Below, one piece after another: positions 9,451 to 17,185 of a stretch of 64,000 nucleotides of DNA. Under the pieces are notes generated by a model that saw only the letters and a list, made by a program, of their open reading frames with translations, did no database searches and had not been told where the DNA came from. How positions within the stretch are numbered: the first letter of the stretch is position 1; the number at the start of each line of letters is the position of its first letter. The translations under genes were made by a program, and so were the position numbers. Location: assembly GCA_030160035.1 (NCBI GenBank), contig BSNO01000001.1:1178001-1242000 (forward strand), given 5' to 3'. Origin of the DNA: Rhizobium albus (GTDB lineage Bacteria; Pseudomonadota; Alphaproteobacteria; Rhizobiales; Rhizobiaceae).

Positions 9451-12400
9451 ATGCACCTCCTCCTGAGCCAGAAGGGGTCGATCGCCAACGCAGACGAGGC
9501 GATCGATCTCGGCCAGACGCCGGGCGACATCCTGTTCCTGTCGGCTGCCGATACGGAGCTGGCGGCAATCGCTTCTGCCAAGGCCGCCGGCGGGGCCTCT
9601 CACCGCTCGGTCCGCGTCGCCAGTCTCATGACGCTGAAGCATCCGATGTCGGTCGATACCTATATAGAGCGCACGGCGCGCCATGCGCGGCTGATCATCG
9701 TGCGCGCGCTCGGCGGCGCCAGCTATTTCGCCTATGTGCTCGATGCACTGCTGGCGACGGCGGCTCGCGAGGGCATCGCGCTCGTCGTTCTGCCGGGTGA
9801 CGACAACCCTGATCCCGGTCTCGATCGCTATTCGACGGTTCGGCCGGCGGACCGGGACGCGCTCTGGGCGTTCCTCAATGAAGGCGGAGCCGAAAACGCA
9901 CGCGGCTTGCTCGATTACGCCGCAGCGATGGTGGATGGTGCGCCGAGACCGGGCGAGGCGGTTCCGCTCATGCGTGCGGGGGTGTGGGCTGCTCCCGTCT
10001 CCCCGCATCCCGAGCCTGTCGAGGGGACAGGCAAAAGGGGCATCGCGGCCATCGTATTTTACCGCGCACTTGTCCAAAGCGGGCAGACGGCGCCGGTGAA
10101 AGCCTTGGTCGACGCGCTGGCAGCTCGAGGCTTCGCCGTCACGCCGCTTTACGTCTCCAGCCTCAAAGACCCCGTTTCGATCGCTGCCGTCGAACGAAGC
10201 TTTGCCGAGGCGCCGCCGGACGTCGTCATTAATGCCACCGGTTTCGCCGTCTCGGCGCCGGGCGGTGAAACCAAAGGGACCGTGCTGGAATCAACCGGCG
10301 CCCCGGTGCTTCAGGTGGTGTTCTCCGGGTCGGCGCGATCTGCGTGGGAAGCGTCGGCGCAAGGGCTGTCGGCACGCGATCTTGCAATGCATGTGGCGTT
10401 GCCTGAAGTAGACGGGCGGGTCCTGTCGCGTGCCGTCTCGTTCAAATCGGCCGAGCGGTACGATGAGACGGTCGAGGCGAATATCGTCGCGCACGAGCCT
10501 TTGGCAGACCGCATCGATTTTGTGGCCGACCTTGCTGTGAACTGGGCGCGCTTGCGCCGAACTGCACCCTCCGACCGCCGCGTCGCGATCGTGCTCGCCA
10601 ATTATCCGAACCGTGACGGGCGGCTGGGCAACGGCGTCGGCCTGGATACGCCGGCCGGCACCATCGAAGTGCTGAAGGCGATGCAAGGCGCGGGCTATGT
10701 GGTCGACGATCTGCCTGCCGATGGCGATGCGTTGATCACCGCGCTGATGGCCGGGCCGACCAATGCCGCCGTCGATGCCCGCGAAATTCGCGAGACGATG
10801 GCGCTCAATGATTACAAGGCGTTCTTCGCAACACTTCCCGCATCGATTCAGGAAGAGGTGGTCGCCCGCTGGGGTGCACTGGAGCAGGACCCGTTCATCC
10901 TTGGCGACCGCTTCGCGCTGCCGCTGATGCGGTTCGGCGAGACGGTCGTCGGCATCCAGCCTGCGCGCGGCTATAACATCGATCCGAAGGAAACCTACCA
11001 CGCGCCCGATCTCGTGCCGCCGCATGGATACATCGCCTTCTATGCCTGGCTGCGCACGGTCTATGGCGCCCATGCCATCGTCCACATGGGAAAGCACGGC
11101 AATCTCGAATGGCTGCCCGGCAAGGCGCTGGCGCTTTCGGACCGGTGCTATCCGGAAGCCGTGTTCGGGCCGACGCCCCATGTCTACCCGTTCATCGTCA
11201 ATGATCCAGGCGAGGGGACGCAGGCCAAGCGCCGCTCGTCGGCGGTCATCATCGACCATCTGACCCCGCCGCTGACGCGCGCCGAAAGTTACGGGCCGCT
11301 GAAAGATCTGGAGGCGCTGGTCGACGAATACTATCAGGCGCTCGGCACCGATCCACGCCGGATCAGGCTGCTCAAGCGACAGATCCTGGATCTGGTGCGC
11401 GATATCGGCCTCGACCATGACGCCGGCATCGCAGACGGCGACGGCGACGACGCGGCGCTGGAAAAGCTCGACGCCTATCTGTGCGACCTGAAGGAAATGC
11501 AGATCCGCGACGGGCTGCATGTGTTCGGCGTCGCGCCTGAGGGTCGGCTGCTGACGGATCTGACGGTTGCTCTGGCGCGCGTGCCACGCGGCCATTCGAC
11601 AGGCTCAGGAGGTGAAGGCGGGGATCAAAGCCTGCAGCGGGCGATAAGCCACGATGCTGTTCTCGAGTTCGACCCGCTCGATTGCGACATGGCCGAAGTC
11701 TGGACAGGGCCGAAGCCAAAAGTTCTTGCCGAACTCACCTCCGATCCCTGGCGTACCGCCGGAGATACGGTCGAGCGCATCGAGCTACTGGCGGCGAGGC
11801 TCGTCGCAGCCGAAGTCGATTGCCCTGCCGATTGGACGGCGGCCCGAGCCGTTCTTCAGGAGATCGAGACGAGATTGAAGCCGTCCATCGTTGCTTCGGG
11901 TCCGGCTGAAATCGCCGGCACGCTTGCGGCGCTTGACGGGCGATTCGTTGCGCCCGGACCATCCGGAGCGCCGACGCGGGGACGGCCGGACGTTCTGCCG
12001 ACCGGGCGAAACTTCTATTCGGTCGACAGCCGTGCCGTGCCGACGCCGGCCGCCTGGGAGCTTGGCCGCAAGTCGGCGGAGCTCCTGGTCACGCGCTATG
12101 CGCAGGATCATGGCGATTGGCCGACATCCCTCGGCATCACCGCCTGGGGTACGTCCAACATGCGCACCGGCGGTGACGACATTGCCCAGGCGCTGGCGCT
12201 CATCGGCGTGAAACCCGTGTGGGACGACGCGTCGCGCCGAGTAACCGGCTACGAAATCATCCCACCGGCTATGCTGGGGCGGCCGCGGGTCGATGTGACG
12301 CTCAGGATCTCCGGCTTCTTCCGTGATGCGTTTCCGGACCAGATCGCGCTCTTCGACAAGGCGGTCCGCGCGGTCGGCGCACTGGATGAGGGTGCGGCGG

Positions 12401-13191
12401 AGAACCCGATCGCGAGCCGGATGCGGGCCGAAGCCAAAGCCCTCAAGGCGCAGGGGGTGGAGGCCGCGTCCGCGATGAAGCGCGCCGGCTATCGTGTCTT
12501 TGGGTCGAAACCCGGTGCCTATGGCGCGGGGCTGCAAGCGCTCATCGACGAAAAAGGCTGGGCGGAGCGTGCCGATCTCGCCGAAGCCTATCTCGTCTGG
12601 GGTTCGTATGCCTATGGGGCACAGGCTGAAGGCATAGCGGAACGCGGCCTCTTCGAAGAGCGGCTCGGCACGGTGGAGGCCGTTGTCCAGAACCAGGACA
12701 ACCGTGAGCACGACCTGCTCGATTCGGACGACTATTATCAATTCGAAGGCGGGATGACGGCGGCGGTGGAAGCGCTGAAGGGCGAACGACCTGCTGTCTA
12801 TCACAACGACCATTCACGTCCCGAAAAGCCGGTGATCCGATCGCTGGAGGAAGAAATTGGCAGGGTCGTGCGCGCCCGAGTCGTCAACCCAAAATGGATC
12901 GCCGGCGTGATGCGCCACGGCTACAAGGGCGCCTTCGAGATCGCCGCGACCGTCGACTACATGTTCGCCTTTGCCGCGACGACCGGCGCGGTGCGTAACC
13001 ACCACTTCGAACTCGCCTATCACGCCTTCCTGGTGGATGAAAACGTTCGGGACTTCATGCGAGAGAAGAATGCGGAGGCGCTGAAGGAAACCTCAGCGCG
13101 CTTCATGGAAGCGATCGACCGCGGCATGTGGACGCCGAAAAGCAATTCCGCCAAGTTCGATCTGGCCAAACTCATGGAGGGTGCGTCGTGA
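9451..13191 (+). CDS. cobN: Cobaltochelatase large subunit CobN
   Basis: This 1246-residue subunit belongs to the ATP-dependent chelatase that inserts cobalt into hydrogenobyrinic acid a,c-diamide, normally working with CobS and CobT, neither of which is in the window. CobN/Mg-chelatase motifs are clear, for example AIVHMGKHGNLEWLPGK, RGYNIDPKETYH and VWGSYAYG. Two short segments look like in-frame insertions of REP sequence: one encodes PHPEPVEGTGK (about residue 186), the other GHSTGSGG (about 714). Both keep the frame open. ATG at 9451 is 47 bases after cobW. The gene overlaps the following GFA gene by four bases. Confidence 0.95.
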   Translation: MHLLLSQKGSIANADEAIDLGQTPGDILFLSAADTELAAIASAKAAGGASHRSVRVASLMTLKHPMSVDTYIERTARHARLIIVRALGGASYFAYVLDALLATAAREGIALVVLPGDDNPDPGLDRYSTVRPADRDALWAFLNEGGAENARGLLDYAAAMVDGAPRPGEAVPLMRAGVWAAPVSPHPEPVEGTGKRGIAAIVFYRALVQSGQTAPVKALVDALAARGFAVTPLYVSSLKDPVSIAAVERSFAEAPPDVVINATGFAVSAPGGETKGTVLESTGAPVLQVVFSGSARSAWEASAQGLSARDLAMHVALPEVDGRVLSRAVSFKSAERYDETVEANIVAHEPLADRIDFVADLAVNWARLRRTAPSDRRVAIVLANYPNRDGRLGNGVGLDTPAGTIEVLKAMQGAGYVVDDLPADGDALITALMAGPTNAAVDAREIRETMALNDYKAFFATLPASIQEEVVARWGALEQDPFILGDRFALPLMRFGETVVGIQPARGYNIDPKETYHAPDLVPPHGYIAFYAWLRTVYGAHAIVHMGKHGNLEWLPGKALALSDRCYPEAVFGPTPHVYPFIVNDPGEGTQAKRRSSAVIIDHLTPPLTRAESYGPLKDLEALVDEYYQALGTDPRRIRLLKRQILDLVRDIGLDHDAGIADGDGDDAALEKLDAYLCDLKEMQIRDGLHVFGVAPEGRLLTDLTVALARVPRGHSTGSGGEGGDQSLQRAISHDAVLEFDPLDCDMAEVWTGPKPKVLAELTSDPWRTAGDTVERIELLAARLVAAEVDCPADWTAARAVLQEIETRLKPSIVASGPAEIAGTLAALDGRFVAPGPSGAPTRGRPDVLPTGRNFYSVDSRAVPTPAAWELGRKSAELLVTRYAQDHGDWPTSLGITAWGTSNMRTGGDDIAQALALIGVKPVWDDASRRVTGYEIIPPAMLGRPRVDVTLRISGFFRDAFPDQIALFDKAVRAVGALDEGAAENPIASRMRAEAKALKAQGVEAASAMKRAGYRVFGSKPGAYGAGLQALIDEKGWAERADLAEAYLVWGSYAYGAQAEGIAERGLFEERLGTVEAVVQNQDNREHDLLDSDDYYQFEGGMTAAVEALKGERPAVYHNDHSRPEKPVIRSLEEEIGRVVRARVVNPKWIAGVMRHGYKGAFEIAATVDYMFAFAATTGAVRNHHFELAYHAFLVDENVRDFMREKNAEALKETSARFMEAIDRGMWTPKSNSAKFDLAKLMEGAS
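10001..10040. repeat. REP-like palindrome inside cobN, copy 1
   Basis: The stem GCCTGTC (10014-10020) pairs with GACAGGC (10026-10032) around GAGGG. Outer CCCC (10001-10004) can pair with GGGG (10037-10040). The sequence matches the widespread alphaproteobacterial extragenic repeat that reads CCTGAGCCTGTCGA, and in this frame it encodes PHPEPVEG, a peptide often seen where the repeat has entered a gene. It is in frame within cobN. Confidence 0.65.
11590..11613. repeat. REP-like half-element inside cobN, copy 2
   Basis: TTCGACAGGCTCAGG at 11595-11609 is the reverse-complement orientation of the same repeat family as the copy at 10001-10040. It encodes HSTGSG between VPRG and GEGGD, a place where CobN proteins as I remember them run directly from the arginine/glycine into GEGGD. 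The full palindrome is not retained. Assignment rests on this 15-base core. Confidence 0.5.
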
Positions 13192-13577
13192 CAAAGACCA
13201 GACAGGGCCGCTGCCTTTGCCGGGCGGTTCGGTTCGAAACGTCGGGCGATCCCAAGTGGGTATCATTCTGCCATTGCGAATCCTGCCGCCGGGCGCTGTC
13301 GGCACCGGTCGCCGCCTTCGCGTCGTTTTCGGAAGATCAGGTGCGTTTTACCGGCGCCGCGCCGCAGACTTTCCGCTCTTCGCCTGACGTGGAACGTGCC
13401 TTTTGCGGGCAGTGCGGATCACCCATCTGGTACCGCCACGACGATCTTCACGGTGACTATCACCTGCTTCTCGCCGCTTTCGAAGACGACCACGACTGGC
13501 AGATCGAGAAGCACGATTTCTACGGCGAGCATCTGCCCTGGCTCGTTGTCGGCGACAGGCTGCCCAAAGAGGATTGA
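13188..13577 (+). CDS. GFA-family (glutathione-dependent formaldehyde-activating enzyme-like) protein
   Basis: This 129-residue zinc protein has the GFA fold cysteines: GRCLCRAVRF near the start, FCHCESCRRA, and AFCGQCGSPIWYR. The GTG start at 13188 overlaps the cobN stop by four bases (GTGA), so it is translationally coupled to cobN. Most members of this family have unknown substrates despite the name, and no cobalamin role is established. Its place inside the cobN-cobO operon is unusual and may mean a metal- or thiol-related accessory role, or simple insertion. Confidence 0.85.
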   Translation: MTKTRQGRCLCRAVRFETSGDPKWVSFCHCESCRRALSAPVAAFASFSEDQVRFTGAAPQTFRSSPDVERAFCGQCGSPIWYRHDDLHGDYHLLLAAFEDDHDWQIEKHDFYGEHLPWLVVGDRLPKED

Positions 13578-13583
13578 TGAAAG

Positions 13584-14222
13584 ATGGCTGAAAAGTCCGA
13601 GAAGCTGGCCGGTTTGAGCGAAGAAGAGCTCAATGCGCGCCATGCGGAGAGGATGAAGAAGAAGAAGGCCGCGCGCGACAAGATCATCGCCACCAAAACG
13701 ATCGAGAAGGGGCTGACGATCGTCCACACCGGCAAAGGCAAGGGCAAGTCGACGGCCGCATTCGGCCTCGTCTTCCGCGCGCTCGGCAACGGGATGAAGG
13801 TTGGCGTCGTCCAGTTCGTCAAAGGCAAGTGGGGAACGGGCGAGCGCAACGTGCTCGACAAGTTCCCCGAGCAGGTGACGCTCGCCACCATGGGCGAGGG
13901 CTTCACCTGGGAAACGCAGGACCGCACGCGTGATATCGCGGCGGCCGAGGCGGCTTGGGAAAAGGCGAAGGCGATGATCCTCGACGACGAGCATCACATA
14001 GTCCTGTGCGACGAGCTCAACATCGTGCTGCGCTACGACTATCTGCCGCTTCAGGAGATCATCGACGTGCTCAAGGCGAAGCCTGCGATGAAGCACGTGA
14101 TCATTACCGGACGGAACGCCAAGGACGAACTGATCGAATTTGCCGATCTCGTCACCGAGATGGAAATGATCAAGCACCCGTTCCGATCCGGCGTCAAAGC
14201 GCAGGTCGGCATCGAGTTCTGA
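13584..14222 (+). CDS. cobO: Corrinoid adenosyltransferase (BtuR/CobA type)
   Basis: This 212-residue enzyme transfers the adenosyl group of ATP to cob(I)yrinic acid a,c-diamide. The P-loop HTGKGKGKST is near residues 48-57; VVQFVKGKW, GEGFTWET and VLCDELNIVLRY follow as in the BtuR family. The lysine-rich N-terminal extension (MKKKKAAR) is typical of CobO. It starts six bases after the GFA gene and ends the riboswitch operon. Confidence 0.94.
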   Translation: MAEKSEKLAGLSEEELNARHAERMKKKKAARDKIIATKTIEKGLTIVHTGKGKGKSTAAFGLVFRALGNGMKVGVVQFVKGKWGTGERNVLDKFPEQVTLATMGEGFTWETQDRTRDIAAAEAAWEKAKAMILDDEHHIVLCDELNIVLRYDYLPLQEIIDVLKAKPAMKHVIITGRNAKDELIEFADLVTEMEMIKHPFRSGVKAQVGIEF

Positions 14223-14333
14223 GCGTTTGTTCCCTCACTTCACGTAGATGTGAAACCGTCGTCGTCTTTTTCACGGAACGGGTCGGCGCATGTCACGGTT
14301 GCGTTCTCGACTTCAATCGTGACGAGGAAGATG

Positions 14334-15488
14334 ATGAAAAGTTCCACCTATCTGCGCGCCATCGCAGCTTCGACGGCTCTCGCTTTTGCCGCTCCGGTCT
14401 GGGCGCAGGTGAACGAGACCTATGACACGGGCAATGGCTCGATACAGGTCGAAACGGTTGCATCGGGCTTCGGTCAGCCATGGGGCATGGTTCAGTTGCC
14501 GGACGACACCTGGCTCGTCACCGAAAAGGAAGGCAGCCTTCTTCTGATCGGTGCCGATGGGGCGCCGTCGGAGCCGATCTCGGGCGCGCCGGAAGTGGAT
14601 GCCCGCGGCCAGGGCGGTTTGCTGGATGTTGCGCTCGATCCAGCGTTCGACGAGAACCGGCTGATCTATCTGAGCTTTGCGGAGCCTGGCCCCGACGGCA
14701 CCAACTCGACTGCCGTCTTCAAGGCGCGTCTGTCCGATGACGGCACTGCGCTCGAGGAAGGCGAGGTCATCTTCTCCCAGCAGCCGAAGCTGCCGAGCAC
14801 CGCGCATTACGGCTCGCGTCTGGTCTTCGACAATGACGGCCTGCTCTACGTCACGCTCGGCGAACGATCCGACGCGGAGTTCCGCGGCCAGGCGCAGGAT
14901 CTCGACAGCCATCTCGGCAAGGTCGTGCGCATCAACACCGATGGCAGCGTGCCGGAGGACAACCCGTTCGTCGATCAGGCCGAAGCGCTCCCGGAAATCT
15001 TCTCCTATGGCAACCGCAACGTGCAGGCCGCAGCGCTCAACCCCGAAACCGGCGTGCTTTGGGAGATCGAACATGGCCCGCGCGGCGGCGACGAACTGAA
15101 CATCATCGAAGCCGGCAACAATTACGGTTGGCCGCTGGTGACCGAAGGCGTCGAATATTCGGGCGACCCGATCAATGAAGGCGAAGCGACGATGGAAGGC
15201 GTGACCGATGCGATCCTGACCTGGACGCCGGTCATCGCGCCCTCGGGCATGATCTTCTATCAGGGCGACGCCTTCCCAGACTGGCAGGGCGACATCTTCG
15301 TCGGCGGTCTGGCCTCGACGGCGCTCGTCCATGTCGCTGTCAATGCCGACACGGCCACGGAAGAGGCGCGCTACCTGGAAGATCTGGGCCTGCGTATTCG
15401 TGACGTCGCCGAAGGGTCGGATGGGTCGATCTATGTGCTGACCGACGAAGCCAGCGGGCAGATCCTGCGCATTTCGCCGGCCGACTGA
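14334..15488 (+). CDS. Periplasmic PQQ-type sugar dehydrogenase (glucose/sorbosone dehydrogenase family)
   Basis: This 384-residue secreted protein has a signal peptide ending near APVWAQ. The mature part is a six-bladed propeller of the soluble aldose sugar dehydrogenase (YliI/Asd) family. Motifs seen are GFGQPWGMVQLPD, WLVTEKEG, GGLLDVALDP, YGSRLVFDNDG, GNRNVQAAALNP and EHGPRGGDELN. Such enzymes use PQQ and calcium to oxidise sugars in the periplasm. Two adjacent ATGs occur at 14331 and 14334; the GAGG RBS at 14324-14327 suits the second better. A cytoplasm-like extension to 14250 is unlikely. It is a single gene, unrelated to the cob operon in front. Confidence 0.85.
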   Translation: MKSSTYLRAIAASTALAFAAPVWAQVNETYDTGNGSIQVETVASGFGQPWGMVQLPDDTWLVTEKEGSLLLIGADGAPSEPISGAPEVDARGQGGLLDVALDPAFDENRLIYLSFAEPGPDGTNSTAVFKARLSDDGTALEEGEVIFSQQPKLPSTAHYGSRLVFDNDGLLYVTLGERSDAEFRGQAQDLDSHLGKVVRINTDGSVPEDNPFVDQAEALPEIFSYGNRNVQAAALNPETGVLWEIEHGPRGGDELNIIEAGNNYGWPLVTEGVEYSGDPINEGEATMEGVTDAILTWTPVIAPSGMIFYQGDAFPDWQGDIFVGGLASTALVHVAVNADTATEEARYLEDLGLRIRDVAEGSDGSIYVLTDEASGQILRISPAD

Positions 15489-15514
15489 TCGTCTGACGGC
15501 AAATACCGAGCATC

Positions 15515-15549
15515 AGTGCCACCGCGTCCGCGTGGTGGCACTTCTTATT
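15515..15549. terminator. Bidirectional terminator between sugar dehydrogenase and TSUP gene
   Basis: AGTGCCACC (15515-15523) pairs with GGTGGCACT (15534-15542), followed by TCTTATTT. It lies between convergent genes and ends right at the stop of the minus-strand gene, so it probably serves the plus-strand gene mainly. Confidence 0.75.
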
Positions 15550-16335
15550 TCAATAGCCGATCAACGCCCGGATCGGATGGTCGGCATCCATCAGCAGGCG
15601 CACGGCAAGCGCGATGCACACAAGCACCAGAAGCGGGCGGATCAGCTTCGCCCCGTTCTTCATCGCGAGACCCGCGCCCACCCGCGCACCCGCAAACTGC
15701 GCCACACCCATCAAAAGCCCGATCTTCCAATAGACCACGCCCATCAGGGCGAAGACGACGAAGCCGCCGAGATTGGATGCGAAGTTCAAGAGCTTGGTGT
15801 GGGCCGTCGCCTTCAGGACGCCGAAGCCGGCGAGCGCCACGAAGGCGAGCATAAAGAACGATCCAGTGCCGGGTCCGAACAGGCCGTCATAAAAGCCGAT
15901 CAGCGGAACGAGAAGCACGCCGAAGAGAGCAGGGCGCATGCGTTCGGCACGATCGACATCGTTGAGATCCGGCTTGAAGGCGAAATACAGCGCGATCAGG
16001 ATCAGCAGTACCGGCAGCAGCGTCGCAAGCACGATCCCGGGCATCACGGTTGCCAAAAGCGCGCCTGCGCAAGCGCCAACGAACGAATAAACCGCCCAGC
16101 GCCACTGCTTCTTCAGGTCGACATGGCCTTTCTTCGAGTAGGCGATCGTCGCGGAAGCCGAGCCGAACAGCGATTGCAGCTTGTTCGTGCCGAGCGATTC
16201 AACCGGCGGAACGCCCGCCAGCAGCAAGGCCGGCACGGTGATCAGCCCGCCACCGCCCGCGATGGCATCGATGAAACCTGCAAAGAATGCGGCGACCACG
16301 AGGATCAACGTCGCTGTGGATAAGATGTCTTCCAA
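15550..16335 (-). CDS. TSUP/TauE-SafE family transporter
   Basis: This 261-residue membrane protein starts with AAFFAGFIDAIAGGGGLI, the TSUP signature. It has about eight hydrophobic helices and a second repeat around LIGFYDGLFGPGTG. The family exports or imports sulfur-containing or organic anions such as sulfite or sulfoacetate; the substrate is not predictable here. The frame is open upstream to 16674, but homology begins only near TTG at 16335 (LEDILSTATLIL), which I take as the start. The longer form would overlap the divergent gene at 16502. Confidence 0.82.
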   Translation of the reverse strand: MEDILSTATLILVVAAFFAGFIDAIAGGGGLITVPALLLAGVPPVESLGTNKLQSLFGSASATIAYSKKGHVDLKKQWRWAVYSFVGACAGALLATVMPGIVLATLLPVLLILIALYFAFKPDLNDVDRAERMRPALFGVLLVPLIGFYDGLFGPGTGSFFMLAFVALAGFGVLKATAHTKLLNFASNLGGFVVFALMGVVYWKIGLLMGVAQFAGARVGAGLAMKNGAKLIRPLLVLVCIALAVRLLMDADHPIRALIGY

Positions 16336-16501
16336 TGGAGAATGCCGCGCCCGTGTGTTTTGATCGCCTATGGCAGAGCCTGGACGCGGCGGCAATGGTG
16401 TCGTCGGTCCGCATGCCCCGAATCGGCTTGTGCGCGCAGGCCGGTTCGTTTGTGGCGGCGCATTGGGGCGCGATCGCTTTTGCAGGCGGCCGCGGTCGAT
16501 C

Positions 16502-16978
16502 ATGAAACTGCTCCGCAGTCTGGGAGTTGCGCTGACCCATCGCCGCCGGCGCAATCGACTCGCGCGCAGGCTCGATCCGAAACCGCAGATCGTGGCGCAG
16601 ATGCTCCTGCTGTTTCGCACGATCCTGGCGGACGGCATCGTGCGCGAAAAGGAAATGAACGTCTTCTCCGACATCTGCGGCCGGCAGTTCGGCGTTCTCT
16701 CCGAGGAGATGACGGCGCTGCACAGCTATCTGGAGCGATGGCAGCGGCGCGACGACGCGGAAGCGCACATCGCCTCGCTGAGCCAATTGCCGATGGAGCA
16801 GCGGCGGCGTCTCGTCGACCTCATGACGGAGATCGCGTCCGTGCCTGGCGATGGAGAGGCGGAGCCCGGCGTATTCAACCGCCAAGCGCAGATATTCATT
16901 TCAGATGCCCGGACGGCCCTCGGTCTCTCGTCGCAGGAATGGCAGCCGGCACCTGCACAAAATCACCGGAAAGCCTGA
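16502..16978 (+). CDS. TerB-like (tellurite resistance B domain) protein
   Basis: This 158-residue predicted cytoplasmic helical protein has a very basic N-terminus (THRRRRNRLARR). The central part (LLLFRTILADGIVREKEMNV, about 40-60) resembles the TerB/DjlA-type helical domain, whose acidic residues may bind metal. Function is not established for such stand-alone proteins. ATG at 16502 was chosen because the frame upstream runs antisense into the TSUP promoter. It precedes the structured leader of cbiX but is probably not part of that operon. Confidence 0.65.
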   Translation: MKLLRSLGVALTHRRRRNRLARRLDPKPQIVAQMLLLFRTILADGIVREKEMNVFSDICGRQFGVLSEEMTALHSYLERWQRRDDAEAHIASLSQLPMEQRRRLVDLMTEIASVPGDGEAEPGVFNRQAQIFISDARTALGLSSQEWQPAPAQNHRKA

Positions 16979-17004
16979 GCCTTTCGTTTGACCGGGAAGG
17001 TGCG

Positions 17005-17185
17005 CTCGACTAGCTTCGCGGGGCACGATGGCGCCCGATCGATGGATGCGGGCTGAGAGAAAATCCGGTGAGACCGACCGAAATCCGGGGTCGATTCCGG
17101 AAGCTGTCAGAGCTTCAGACCGCGCCGTCATCCGGCGCGACGGGCGTTGCGTGCGGATTTGCGTTCCAACCGAGAGCCGCCGCCC
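17005..17185 (+). promoter_or_regulatory. Structured leader of cbiX, possible variant cobalamin riboswitch
   Basis: The leader carries ATCCGGTGAGA ... TTCCGGAAGCTGTC, which resembles the P4-L4 core of cobalamin riboswitches (CCGGTGaga-TCCGGnnCTG), with an extra CGACC...GGTCG hairpin inserted in the loop. Hairpins AAGCT/AGCTT and GCGCCG/CGGCGC follow. The usual B12 box is not visible, so this is either a short variant class or a different leader element. Its position ahead of the cbiX-cobH-cobL-cobI-cobJ-cobM operon supports a corrinoid-responsive role. Confidence 0.42.

Noticed and set aside
16335-16674. Extended N-terminus of the TSUP transporter (113 extra residues)
   Set aside because: The extension is Arg/Ser/Pro-rich, lacks homology, and would overlap the start of the divergent TerB-like gene.
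17045-17075. GGGCTGAGAGAAAA in the cbiX leader as a TPP riboswitch
   Set aside because: Only the GCTGAGA block resembles the THI box; the second conserved block (CCTTTGAACCTGATC-like) is missing and no thiamine gene follows.
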